Positions 1-8,769 of a DNA stretch of 20,721 nucleotides are shown piece after piece. A program made the position numbers and the translations under genes. Position 1 is the stretch's first letter. Each line of letters begins with the position of its first letter. Origin of the DNA: CBDTTW01 sp965363675. Lineage in GTDB: Bacteria > Bacteroidota > Rhodothermia > Rhodothermales > DASSAV01. The stretch spans positions 1 through 20,721 of the forward strand of contig CBDTTW010000035.1 in assembly GCA_965363675.1 (NCBI GenBank), in the 5' to 3' direction. The notes under the pieces were generated by a model. The model had not been told where the DNA came from and searched no databases. It saw only the letters and a program-made list of their open reading frames with translations.

Positions 1-174
1 GCCGTACGAGAGCAGCAGATCGCCCGCGCCTTGCCGCGGCGGCTCGTTCTGCGCCGACTGGCGGTAGCCGTCCCGCACGACGCGCGCGATCATGACGACG
101 GTCCACGTCCCGATAAAGAACAGAAAAGGGCTTACGACGAAAAAGATGTAGAACAGTTCTTCGAGATGACTCAC
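1..174 (-). CDS. Small membrane protein, N-terminal part (runs off left edge)
   Basis: On the minus strand a GTG codon at 174 opens a frame that stays open for 58 codons to the window edge. A purine-rich stretch (GGGGGGAAAG) just upstream is a good ribosome binding site and decides the start. The protein begins MSHLEELFYIFFVVSPFLFF and has one hydrophobic helix (about residues 7-31), followed by a basic, then polar, segment. I do not recognise the family. It lies downstream of the terminator that closes the cox operon and has its own ribosome binding site, so it may be a separate transcription unit, although read-through from coxD is possible. The C-terminus is not visible, so length and function cannot be judged. 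Confidence 0.6.
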   Translation of the reverse strand, partial: MSHLEELFYIFFVVSPFLFFIGTWTVVMIARVVRDGYRQSAQNEPPRQGAGDLLLSYG

Positions 175-210
175 GGCTTTCCCCCCACGCATCCTCGGCT
201 CCGGCGCCGG

Positions 211-247
211 TCCAAAAGAAAAGAGCCCGGCCGCGCGGCCGGGCTCT
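211..247 (-). terminator. Rho-independent terminator of the cox operon
   Basis: A perfect 10-bp inverted repeat, GAGCCCGGCC at 223-232 and GGCCGGGCTC at 237-246, flanks a GCGC loop; an extra A-T pair (222/247) extends the stem. Read on the minus strand, the stem is followed by TTTTCTTTTGG (222 down to 212), a U-rich tail. The plus-strand side has no T-run, so termination is directional. It sits about 30 bp after the coxD stop, exactly where the respiratory operon should end. Confidence 0.9.
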
Positions 248-277
248 CTCAGGCAAACGCGGCGCGCTACCGGTTTA

Positions 278-778
278 TTACGGGGCTTGGGCGGCGCTGT
301 TCCGAGCGGCGCCCGCTTCCGGCGCTGCGGCGGCCGAGTCGGCGGGGGCGACCGTCGTATCGGCGGCGGCGGCGGCAGACTGCTGGCCGAAGAGCTGCGG
401 ACGCTCCTCGCGGAGCTGTTGTTCGCGCAGCTCCATGTCCTTGATCGTCTCGCGCGATACGTTGCCCAAGTCGCCCCGGAATGCGGTGTCGAAGAGCGTA
501 AAGGACAGAAAGACGACCACGAAGATCGAGCCTACGCTGAACACGAGGGTGTTGACCGGAGCGTCGTACTTGAGCGCCATAAAGATGCTCACGACGAGCG
601 TCGCCTTGACAGCCGCAATGGCGAGCGCCAGGGGCACGTTGAGCGCGCCCAGGTCTACCATAGCCGCCGCGACCGTGAGCACGGTCAGCCCGACGAGCGT
701 CAGGAACACCCGGAGCAGGATCTTCTTGGGGATGACGTGGTGGCCGTGCGCGGAGGCTTCGGCGGTCGGATGGGCCAT
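278..778 (-). CDS. coxD: caa3 cytochrome c oxidase subunit IV (CoxD/CtaF-like)
   Basis: A 166-residue membrane protein matching the prokaryotic subunit IV of caa3-type oxidases (small three-helix family). Predicted helices lie at about 22-41, 48-70 and 78-99. The conserved core includes the segment around VKATLVVSIFMALKYD (57-72), typical of this family. This subunit is non-catalytic and is thought to help assemble or stabilise the oxidase. A His-rich N-terminus (AHGHH, 10-14) precedes the first helix. The C-terminal ~60 residues are an Ala/Asp/Thr-rich low-complexity tail longer than usual for the family. The start is 18 bp after the coxC stop, and the gene is the last of the operon, just before the terminator. 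Confidence 0.88.
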   Translation of the reverse strand: MAHPTAEASAHGHHVIPKKILLRVFLTLVGLTVLTVAAAMVDLGALNVPLALAIAAVKATLVVSIFMALKYDAPVNTLVFSVGSIFVVVFLSFTLFDTAFRGDLGNVSRETIKDMELREQQLREERPQLFGQQSAAAAADTTVAPADSAAAAPEAGAARNSAAQAP

Positions 779-796
779 AAGGCGTATCGGCGGCGG

Positions 797-1489
797 CTAG
801 TGAATCAGGTACAGAAGCGGGAACAGGAAAATCCAGATGATATCGACGAGGTGCCAGTACAGCCCGGAGAGTTCTACCGGGGTGTAGTAGGCGCTGCTGA
901 ACTCGCCGCGTGCGGCGCGCACGGCCATCCACGAGATGACGCCGATGCCCACGAGCACATGCACGCCGTGGATGCCCGTCATGACGAAGTAGATGCTGAA
1001 GAACTGCGCCGCATACGGGATCTTGTACTTCAGGTAGTCGCCGTGCGGGTCGAAGTACGCGCCCGGAAACACGCCGTGCTCGAACTTGGACGTGTACTCG
1101 AAGTACTTCACGACCAGAAACACGCAGGCGAGGGCCACCGTGATGACGAGGTAGCGCACGAGCGCCTTCCGGTCGTCGGTCTGCGCCGAGTGGATGCTCA
1201 GGGCGACCGTGAACGAGGAGCCCAGCAGCACGAGCGTGTTGAGGCCGCCCATGATCGGGTTGAGCACGTGGCTGGCGGCGGAGAACACCTCCGGATGCCA
1301 CACGCGGTACACGGCGTAAGCCACGAACATGCCGCTGAAAAGCAGCACCTCGGTGATCAGGAACAGCCACATGCCCAGCTTGGCCGCGTCGAACTGCTGC
1401 TCCGACGAGACGAAGTGATGCTGTAAATGCGTCGGGTGGTCGTGCCCGGCGGCGTGGGCCGCCGGCGGCGCCGGGGAAGAAACTGCCAT
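797..1489 (-). CDS. coxC: caa3 cytochrome c oxidase subunit III
   Basis: A 230-residue subunit III of a heme-copper oxidase, in the short five-helix form common in caa3 enzymes. Helices lie at about 38-61, 79-100, 111-131, 162-189 and 208-229. Family signatures are visible: the helix glutamates E47 (LITEVLLFSG) and E131 (VVKYFEY), the HGVHVLVG segment (174-181) and YWHLVDIIWIFLFPLLYL (211-228) at the C-terminus. Subunit III has no redox centre; it stabilises subunit I and the proton-uptake side. The N-terminus carries six histidines between residues 12 and 25, which is unusual. No clear Shine-Dalgarno sequence precedes the ATG. It lies 47 bp after coxA in the same operon. Confidence 0.95.
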   Translation of the reverse strand: MAVSSPAPPAAHAAGHDHPTHLQHHFVSSEQQFDAAKLGMWLFLITEVLLFSGMFVAYAVYRVWHPEVFSAASHVLNPIMGGLNTLVLLGSSFTVALSIHSAQTDDRKALVRYLVITVALACVFLVVKYFEYTSKFEHGVFPGAYFDPHGDYLKYKIPYAAQFFSIYFVMTGIHGVHVLVGIGVISWMAVRAARGEFSSAYYTPVELSGLYWHLVDIIWIFLFPLLYLIH

Positions 1490-1536
1490 ACCGTATGTCG
1501 ATTAGGCGGGTGTAGAGGGATGGCCGCTCCGGGCCT

Positions 1537-3249
<1,713 letters not shown>

Positions 3250-3257
3250 AGGTTGAT

Positions 3258-3262
3258 CCTCC
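3258..3262 (-). promoter_or_regulatory. Ribosome binding site of coxA
   Basis: On the minus strand GGAGG lies 8 bp before the ATG at 3249. It is one of few consensus Shine-Dalgarno sites in this window, where most genes lack one, and it decides between two in-frame ATG codons (3270 and 3249). Confidence 0.75.
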
Positions 3263-3303
3263 GAAGGCATGGCCGCCGGCGGGGCGCCGGCTGGAGGGGC
3301 GGG

Positions 3304-4239
3304 TTATTTCTGTGCTTTGATAAACTCGATGAGCGCGCTGAGCTGGCGCTCGTTGAGCGAGGCGTAGGGAGGCATGACGGCGGCGTAGCCGGCCACGACC
3401 TTCGCGCCGGGCTCCAGGATCGACTCGCGCAGGTAGTTGTCGTCCACCTGCACCGACCCGGCGGCGAGCTGCTCGGTGCGCCCGTAAAGGCCCTTGAACG
3501 AGGGGCCTACCTTTTTGGAGCCGTCCACGGAGTGGCAGGTAATGCACGCCTGCTGCTCGTAGAGCACGGCGCCGTACTCCGGCAGCGGCATGTCGTCGAA
3601 GTTGCCGCCGCCGCTTTCGAGCCACTTGTTGAAGTCGGTCTGGCTGAGCACCATCGTCTTGGCGAGCATGCCCGAGTGCTGCGTGCCGCAGTATTCGGTG
3701 CAGAACAGGTGGTACTCGCCGGCGCGGGTGGCCTGGAACCACACCGACGTGTACCGGTTGGGCAGCACGTCGTGCTTGACACGGAAGGCGGGGATGTAAA
3801 GGCTGTGCAGCACGTCCACGCTGCTCATTTCGAGGCGCACCGGCCGGTCCACGGGCACGCGCAGCTCGTTGACGGCCGTCGTGCCGTTGGGGTACTCGAA
3901 CTCCCAGAGCCACTGCTTGGCGCGCACCTTGATGACGTACGAATCCGGCGGCGACACGCTCAGGTCCACGTACGACTTGAAGCCCCAGTTGAACACGAGC
4001 AGCACGAGGATCGTCGGGATGACGACCCACGAGATTTCGAGCAGCAGGTTCTCGTGCACGGCCGTCGGCACCTCGGTGGCGCTGCGGCGGCGGTAGCGGA
4101 ACGTGAAGTACACCATCGCCGCGACGACGCCGCCGAAGAGGATCGTGCTGACGATCAGCTCGAAGTAGAACAGGTTGTCCACGCTCGACGCCATCGTCGA
4201 GACGCCTTCAGGAAACCAGATGCCGCCGTTGTCCCCCAT
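3304..4239 (-). CDS. coxB: caa3 oxidase subunit II with fused cytochrome c
   Basis: A 311-residue subunit II that takes electrons from its own heme c and passes them through CuA to subunit I. Two N-terminal helices (about 22-47 and 67-90) form the membrane hairpin. The periplasmic cupredoxin domain has all CuA ligands: H145, C180, E182, C184, H188 and M191 (CTEYCGTQHSGM). A C-terminal class I cytochrome c domain follows, with CITCH at 232-236 and axial M289 in VMPPY. The fused heme makes the enzyme caa3-type. No lipobox or cleavable signal is seen. No Shine-Dalgarno sequence precedes the ATG at 4239; the family-conserved WFPEGVST segment (8-15) argues against the later start at Met16. The coxA start follows after 54 bp. 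Confidence 0.96.
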   Translation of the reverse strand: MGDNGGIWFPEGVSTMASSVDNLFYFELIVSTILFGGVVAAMVYFTFRYRRRSATEVPTAVHENLLLEISWVVIPTILVLLVFNWGFKSYVDLSVSPPDSYVIKVRAKQWLWEFEYPNGTTAVNELRVPVDRPVRLEMSSVDVLHSLYIPAFRVKHDVLPNRYTSVWFQATRAGEYHLFCTEYCGTQHSGMLAKTMVLSQTDFNKWLESGGGNFDDMPLPEYGAVLYEQQACITCHSVDGSKKVGPSFKGLYGRTEQLAAGSVQVDDNYLRESILEPGAKVVAGYAAVMPPYASLNERQLSALIEFIKAQK

Positions 4240-4388
4240 GGTAATCGGTCAGTAGCGCTGTGCGCGTTGGTCAGGTTATGTGCGGTGCGGGAAGCCCCAC
4301 CGGAAGCTACAGAACTTGCATCGCCGCCGGAACGGGCCAAAGCCTCCGGGGCGCGGCAAAATACGGGTGCAGGTGTAACGAGTTTGCC
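4240..4388. other. 149-bp gap between the SCO gene and coxB
   Basis: The longest non-coding interval inside the respiratory cluster; all other gaps are below about 80 bp. I see no hairpin with a T-run. A TATTTTG heptamer on the minus strand (4363-4357) resembles a Bacteroidota -7 box but has no TTG at the expected upstream spacing. The gap could hold a secondary promoter for the oxidase genes or an mRNA processing site; the sequence does not show which. Confidence 0.3.
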
Positions 4389-5225
4389 CTACGCCGCCGC
4401 GTCTACGCTCTCCGGGTCGGGTTGGCGGCTCTCGCGCCGCCAGAAGAGCAGCAGCATGGCTCCCACGAGCGTCATCGTGAGCAGCCCGCCGAGCTTCATG
4501 ATGTTGATGGCGTGGGGGACGTAGGAGTTTGCGTTCGGGTCGTACTGGAAGCAATATAGCACCACCTGGTCGATGGCCGAGCCTACCTTGCCCTCGGAGG
4601 CTTCCACGAGCGCGCTGCGCACGTGCCGCGCGGGGTACTCCAGGCCGTAGAGATAGCGCGAGATTTTGCCGTTGCCGCTCAGGAAAATGAGCGTGGCCGG
4701 GTGCGCGTACTCCTGCTGCGCCTCGACCCAGCGGAACTGGAACCCTACCGCCGCCGCGAGCGCCGCGATGTCGGCCTGGCTTCCGGTCAGGAAATGCCAG
4801 CCGGCCGCCGCGCGCGGCTTGCCCAGCCGTTCGAGGTAAAGGGCTTTCTGGCGCGCCGCCAGGTCCGGCCCCTCCAGGTGCGAAAAGCTGACCGTGATGA
4901 CCTCGAACTCCTCGCCGGGCGTCCAGCTCATGTCCTTGAGCGAAGCCGTCAGGCCGTCCAGCACGAGGTTGCAGAGCATCGGGCAGTTGTGGTAGACCAG
5001 GTTGAGCAGCACCGGCTTCTCGCCGTCGAAGTACTGCCCCAGGCGGACCGGCCGGCCGGCCTCGTCGCGGAAGGCGAGATCCAGCGGCAGCATGGAACCG
5101 CCCTGCTCGTCCACGCCCACGCCCTTGAACGCTTCCGGGACGCGCCCGCTGGGCTGCGCGAAGGCCGGGCAGACCGCCAGGCCCGCCGCCAAAACCGCCG
5201 CCAGCATCCAGGTAAACGCCTTCAC
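4389..5225 (-). CDS. SCO1/SenC family copper chaperone (long form, C-terminal anchor)
   Basis: A thioredoxin-fold protein that binds copper and delivers it to the CuA site of oxidase subunit II, or keeps the CuA cysteines reduced. Counted from the GTG at 5225 (278 residues), it has a signal peptide (about 1-23, cleavage after AFA), the copper-binding CPMLC motif (C81, C85) and the distal ligand H175 in the EYAHPAT segment. A C-terminal hydrophobic helix (about 243-262) followed by RR would anchor it; this long form with a tail helix is typical of SCO proteins found next to ACIII. The GTG start is supported by GGAGAG at 5235-5230. A TTG four codons upstream overlaps that site and is unlikely. 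It sits directly upstream of coxB, its expected client. Confidence 0.93.
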   Translation of the reverse strand: MKAFTWMLAAVLAAGLAVCPAFAQPSGRVPEAFKGVGVDEQGGSMLPLDLAFRDEAGRPVRLGQYFDGEKPVLLNLVYHNCPMLCNLVLDGLTASLKDMSWTPGEEFEVITVSFSHLEGPDLAARQKALYLERLGKPRAAAGWHFLTGSQADIAALAAAVGFQFRWVEAQQEYAHPATLIFLSGNGKISRYLYGLEYPARHVRSALVEASEGKVGSAIDQVVLYCFQYDPNANSYVPHAINIMKLGGLLTMTLVGAMLLLFWRRESRQPDPESVDAAA

Positions 5226-5229
5226 CCTG

Positions 5230-5235
5230 CTCTCC
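5230..5235 (-). promoter_or_regulatory. Ribosome binding site of the SCO gene
   Basis: GGAGAG on the minus strand ends 4 bp before the GTG at 5225. The site supports a GTG start rather than the TTG at 5237, which overlaps it. Confidence 0.6.
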
Positions 5236-5268
5236 AATGTACGTCAGACACCGTTTCCCGACCCCGGT

Positions 5269-6060
5269 CTAATTGCCGCTGCGGGGCTGCGGTTCCGGGG
5301 CGGGGGAGGTATTTGCCGCCCCCCCGCGCTCCTGGACGACGAGGTCGATGGCCCGGTCGATGGGGATGCGGTAGGCGCCCCGGTCGGGGTCTGCGACGCC
5401 GTAGCCGGAGAGGAGCTCCAGGCCGCGCGCGCGGTTCTCGCGCAGCTCGGGGTAGCCCGAGAGGCCCACCTGCGCCTGCCGCGAGTGTTGCGCCCGCAGG
5501 CCGGTCCACTGAAAGACGAGGATGATGACGACCACCAGCGCCGCCAGCACGCTCACGGCAATCGCCGCGATCTGGCCCGTCTCGACGCGGTCGTGCTCGA
5601 CGCCGTCCTCCTCGTCGGCGTACTGCGAGTAGTCGCCCGTCAGGTCGGAAGCCACAGCGCGGGCGTCGGACTTCACGAGGTCCACCGCCGGGCCGAGGCT
5701 TTCGGGGTCTTCGGGGGCGACCTGCCGGGCCTGCTCGGCGCCGGCGGCGACGAAGCTCTCGATGCGCTCGCCGCTGCTCCAGCCGGCGGCGTTGCGGGCC
5801 AGCACGCGCCAGTAGTACGTCTGCTGGTTGGCCTCGAAGAAGTTCGCCACGGTCAGGCTGGTGCGTCCGCCAAACTCCTGCTCGACGAGGCGCGTCTCGA
5901 AGTCGGTGTCGGCGGCCACCTCGAAGCGGTACGCATCGGCCCCTTCAACGGGCTTCCAGGCGAAGGTCACCGCGGCGGCATCGACGACGCGGGCGCCGGT
6001 GGGCGCCAGCAGCGCCGGGGCCGGGGGCGCCTGAGGGTCGGTATCGGTAGAATGGGCCAT
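5269..6060 (-). CDS. FnIII-like single-pass membrane protein of the ACIII-caa3 cluster, function unknown
   Basis: A 263-residue protein I cannot assign to a characterised family. Residues about 16-105 look like one fibronectin type III domain (core FAWKPVEGADAYRFEV at 33-48 and QTYYWRVLARNAAGWS at 80-95). An acidic linker (about 130-160) leads to one helix (about 163-185). The C-terminal part (190-246) ends in a conserved-looking motif, LLSGYGVADPDRGAYRIPID (216-235), then RAIDLVV and a Pro-rich tail. There is no signal peptide. It starts 13 bp after actF, with AAGGA about 10 bp before the ATG, and is followed by the SCO gene, so it is part of the respiratory operon. It could be an assembly factor or an accessory subunit bridging ACIII and the oxidase; both are inference. 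Confidence 0.85.
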   Translation of the reverse strand: MAHSTDTDPQAPPAPALLAPTGARVVDAAAVTFAWKPVEGADAYRFEVAADTDFETRLVEQEFGGRTSLTVANFFEANQQTYYWRVLARNAAGWSSGERIESFVAAGAEQARQVAPEDPESLGPAVDLVKSDARAVASDLTGDYSQYADEEDGVEHDRVETGQIAAIAVSVLAALVVVIILVFQWTGLRAQHSRQAQVGLSGYPELRENRARGLELLSGYGVADPDRGAYRIPIDRAIDLVVQERGGAANTSPAPEPQPRSGN

Positions 6061-6073
6061 AGGGGAAGCGTCC

Positions 6074-7321
6074 TTAAACGTTTTCGAAGCGCATCGAGCG
6101 CGCCAGCAGCGGGTCGTTGACGGGCACGAGGCTATGCCGCCGCAGCCGCAGCAGGTATACGCTCACGAACACGCCGAAGAGCCCCAGCCAGCACGCAAAG
6201 TCTACCCAGTGGAAGCCGCCGTGGCTTCCGGCGCGCACCGGCATGATGAGCCAGTGCAAATCGAACCACTGCATCACGAGCGCCCACACCGACATCACGG
6301 CCAGCAGCGCCGGGGCGCGCTTGGCCGCGCGCGGCAGCAGGATCAGGAACGGCAGGATGAAGTGCAGCGCCAGCAGCGCCGCGCTATGGTAGCCCCAGCC
6401 GCCTTCCAGCCGGTGCCGGTACCAGATGGTCTCCTCGGGGATGTTGCCGTACCAGATGAGCATGTACTGGCTGTAGGCGATGTACGCCCAGAACACCGTA
6501 AAGGCAAAGAGCCACTTGCCCAGATCCTGATAATGGTCGGTCCGGATGACCCTCGGCAGGGCGCCGCCGCGCTGCAAGAGCAGGCACGTCAGGATGGTAA
6601 AAGCGATGGACGCCCAGAACGCCCCGGCGAAGATGTACACGCCGAACATGGTCGAGAACCAGTGCGGATCGGTGGACATCACGAAGTCGTAGCTGAAAAA
6701 CGCCGTCGTGACGGCGAAGGCGGGGATGCCCCACGCCGAAGCCGTGCGCAGGCGCGCGCCCGTATCCGGGTTGGGGTCGGCGTCCTGGCGCACCGAGAGG
6801 GTATAGAGCTTATGGGCGAGGGTCGTCCAGACGGCGAAGTAAAGCGCGGCGCGGGCGATGAAGAACGGCACGTTCAGGTACGGCCGCTTCTCCAGGATGA
6901 GCGCGTCCACGTCGTGGTGCGTCCAGTGGTAGAGGCTGTGCATGCCGAGGAAGATGGGCAGGGCCAGCAGGGCCAGCAGCGGGAACGACCACACGAGCGC
7001 CTCGGGCATGCGCCGGAAGACGACGCTCCAGTGGGAGCGCGTCAGGTGCTGGATCATCACGAAAAACAGGCTGCCCAGGGCAATCGTGACGCAGAACACC
7101 CACGCCGTCAGGTAGGCGAAGTAGAACGCCTCCGGATCGACGAGCCAGCCGACGAGGCTCAGGGCGAGCCCGAACAAACCCACCACGAGCGGCACGAGCC
7201 AGACGCGCGGATCGGGGTGGTACTGGAAGGCGCGCTCGGCGTGGGCGGCCGTGGGCTCCAGCGGATCGAACAAAAGGGCCGGGAAGCCGCTCGTCTCGAC
7301 GCGATGTGGGGTATGGCTCAT
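6074..7321 (-). CDS. actF: Alternative complex III membrane subunit ActF (NrfD-like)
   Basis: A 415-residue polytopic membrane protein with about ten predicted helices from residue 40 onward, related to ActC and to the NrfD/PsrC family. Recognisable family segments are HWSVVFRRMPEAL (97-109), the FLGMHSLYHWTHHDVD loop (123-138), and WAYIAYSQYMLIWYGNIPEE in the C-terminal half. In known ACIII structures ActF packs against ActC; quinol oxidation is assigned to ActC, and a proton-path role has been proposed for ActF. The order actE, actF, then the unknown FnIII gene follows the usual cluster. The start is an ATG 47 bp after actE without a clear Shine-Dalgarno sequence. Confidence 0.95.
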   Translation of the reverse strand: MSHTPHRVETSGFPALLFDPLEPTAAHAERAFQYHPDPRVWLVPLVVGLFGLALSLVGWLVDPEAFYFAYLTAWVFCVTIALGSLFFVMIQHLTRSHWSVVFRRMPEALVWSFPLLALLALPIFLGMHSLYHWTHHDVDALILEKRPYLNVPFFIARAALYFAVWTTLAHKLYTLSVRQDADPNPDTGARLRTASAWGIPAFAVTTAFFSYDFVMSTDPHWFSTMFGVYIFAGAFWASIAFTILTCLLLQRGGALPRVIRTDHYQDLGKWLFAFTVFWAYIAYSQYMLIWYGNIPEETIWYRHRLEGGWGYHSAALLALHFILPFLILLPRAAKRAPALLAVMSVWALVMQWFDLHWLIMPVRAGSHGGFHWVDFACWLGLFGVFVSVYLLRLRRHSLVPVNDPLLARSMRFENV

Positions 7322-7368
7322 CTGGAAGGAATCCGTTTAGGCGCTGTAGGTCTTCGGTCGGCGGCGGC

Positions 7369-8052
7369 TCACGGGGCGCCGGCAGCCGTCGTGTCGGCGG
7401 CGTTTGCAGCCGCAGTGTTCGCAGCGGCGCCGGCGGCAGCCTGGGTCAGGCTGCGGCGCATGTCTTCCGGCACGTCGTCGAGGCGGGCGTCCTGGGTGCG
7501 CTGCAAGGCGCGGATGTAGGCCACGATGGCCCACCGGTCGGCCACCGGCACCTGATGCCCGTAGGGCGGCATCGTCCGGATGCCGTTGGCGATCACCTCG
7601 TACAGGTAGCCGTCCTCGGCGGCGCGCAGCCGGTCGTCGTGGTAGGTTGGGGCCGGGGTGTAGCCGTAGCCGCCCGTCATGATGATGCCCTGGCCGTCGC
7701 CGGCGAGGCCGTGGCACATCGAGCAGTAGATGTTGTAGCGCTCCTGGCCGCGCTCGACCAGCTCGCGCGTGACCCGCATCGGGATGGTGGTGACGTAGGC
7801 GCCGCCCGGGGCGCTGCGCCCGAGCGTGAAGGCCGCATCCCGGCCGAGGTAGCCGCGCGCCACCGTCCCGGCCACCGGCGGGCGGTCGGCCCGGAGGTCG
7901 GCGAAGAAGGGGTTGGCTTCCTGGGGGTCGAAGCGTTTCTGCTGGTCCATGTTGCTGATCGGGTGGATCGGCGCGTTGCGCGTCTCCGAGTGGCGGCAGC
8001 CGCCCGTGGCCAGCAGCAGGGCGAGGCCCGCAAGTAGATGCAGTGGTTTCAT
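7369..8052 (-). CDS. actE: Alternative complex III monoheme cytochrome c lipoprotein ActE
   Basis: A 227-residue exported lipoprotein. The N-terminus is a type II signal peptide with lipobox ATGGC (lipidated C19). A single class I cytochrome c domain follows: heme-binding CSMCH at 110-114 and axial Met at M161 in the IRTMPPYG loop. In ACIII this subunit carries electrons from the pentaheme ActA towards the acceptor, here probably the cytochrome c domain of CoxB. The last ~30 residues are an Ala/Thr/Asn-rich tail ending in AADTTAAGAP, resembling the tail of CoxD. It is 75 bp downstream of actD. Confidence 0.95.
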   Translation of the reverse strand: MKPLHLLAGLALLLATGGCRHSETRNAPIHPISNMDQQKRFDPQEANPFFADLRADRPPVAGTVARGYLGRDAAFTLGRSAPGGAYVTTIPMRVTRELVERGQERYNIYCSMCHGLAGDGQGIIMTGGYGYTPAPTYHDDRLRAAEDGYLYEVIANGIRTMPPYGHQVPVADRWAIVAYIRALQRTQDARLDDVPEDMRRSLTQAAAGAAANTAAANAADTTAAGAP

Positions 8053-8127
8053 ATCGTATGGCTGACCGGCCGAACCTCTCAGCCTGGAATCATCAAGCAG
8101 CGGGAAGACGCGCGTTCCGGACAGAGC

Positions 8128-8736
8128 CTAGGCGGCGTCGGTGGTTTCCTTGTCCTCGATGGTTTCTACGTGGAGCGCGCCGAGGTCGCGGAGCAGGCCC
8201 GTAGCCCCGTCGAGGCTGAACTTGCGGTCGCTCGCGGCGATGTGCAGGAAGAACGCATCGTCGGTGGCGCGCGCGAACCGCCGGGAGTAGAACAGCGGGT
8301 TGTAGGGGCGGGGCAGGCCGTTCAGGGCCAGCATCCCGGCCACGGCCCCGAAGGCCGAGAACAGGATCGTCAGTTCGAACATGATCGGGATCGAGGGCTC
8401 CACGGCAAAAAACGGCTTGCCGCCGACGTTGATCGGGTAGTCCACGCGCCCGACCCACCACTGAAGCAGCAGCCCGATCAGGAAGCCCGTCAGGCCGCCG
8501 CCGAGCGCGGCGTAGCCGACGGCCGAGTTGCCCAGGCCCATCGCCCGGTCCATGCCGTGGATCGGAAACGGGCTGTGCACGTCGAAGTGCGTGTAGCCGG
8601 CCCGCCGGACTTCCTTGGCGGCGTGGTACAGGGCTCCGGGGTTCTGGAACTCGGCCAGGACGCCGTAGAGCTGGTCGCGGCCGGCGGGGTAAATCCCCAT
8701 CGTCACCCCGACATCCTTGAGTATGCGTTTGAGCAT
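8128..8736 (-). CDS. actD: Alternative complex III membrane subunit ActD (DUF3341)
   Basis: A 202-residue protein of the DUF3341 family, subunit D of ACIII. From the ATG at 8736, the soluble N-terminal part contains AEFQNPGALYHAAKEVRRAG and the family hallmark SPFPIHGMD (55-63). Two helices follow (about 70-93 and 119-139), then a soluble C-terminal part with the PYNPLFY segment. It has no cofactor and is a structural subunit near ActC and ActF. An in-frame TTG at 8748 would add four residues, but neither codon has a clear Shine-Dalgarno sequence and ATG is the simpler choice. Spacing to actC is about 33 bp. Confidence 0.94.
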   Translation of the reverse strand: MLKRILKDVGVTMGIYPAGRDQLYGVLAEFQNPGALYHAAKEVRRAGYTHFDVHSPFPIHGMDRAMGLGNSAVGYAALGGGLTGFLIGLLLQWWVGRVDYPINVGGKPFFAVEPSIPIMFELTILFSAFGAVAGMLALNGLPRPYNPLFYSRRFARATDDAFFLHIAASDRKFSLDGATGLLRDLGALHVETIEDKETTDAA

Positions 8737-8769
8737 GAATCGTGGCAAGGTTTGGCGTTGCGGGCGGCC

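Noticed and set aside
3304..4194. Later start for coxB at Met16 (ATG ending at 4194)
   Set aside because: A weak GAAGG lies upstream of it, but the residues before it match the conserved N-terminus of caa3 subunit II proteins, so the 4239 start was kept.
4357..4363. TATTTTG on the minus strand upstream of coxB as a promoter for a separate cox operon
   Set aside because: There is no TTG at the usual 17-23 bp upstream, and the word occurs within an otherwise featureless gap; a single heptamer is not enough.
8737..8748. TTG start for actD
   Set aside because: It would add only four residues, has no ribosome binding site, and an ATG lies four codons in.
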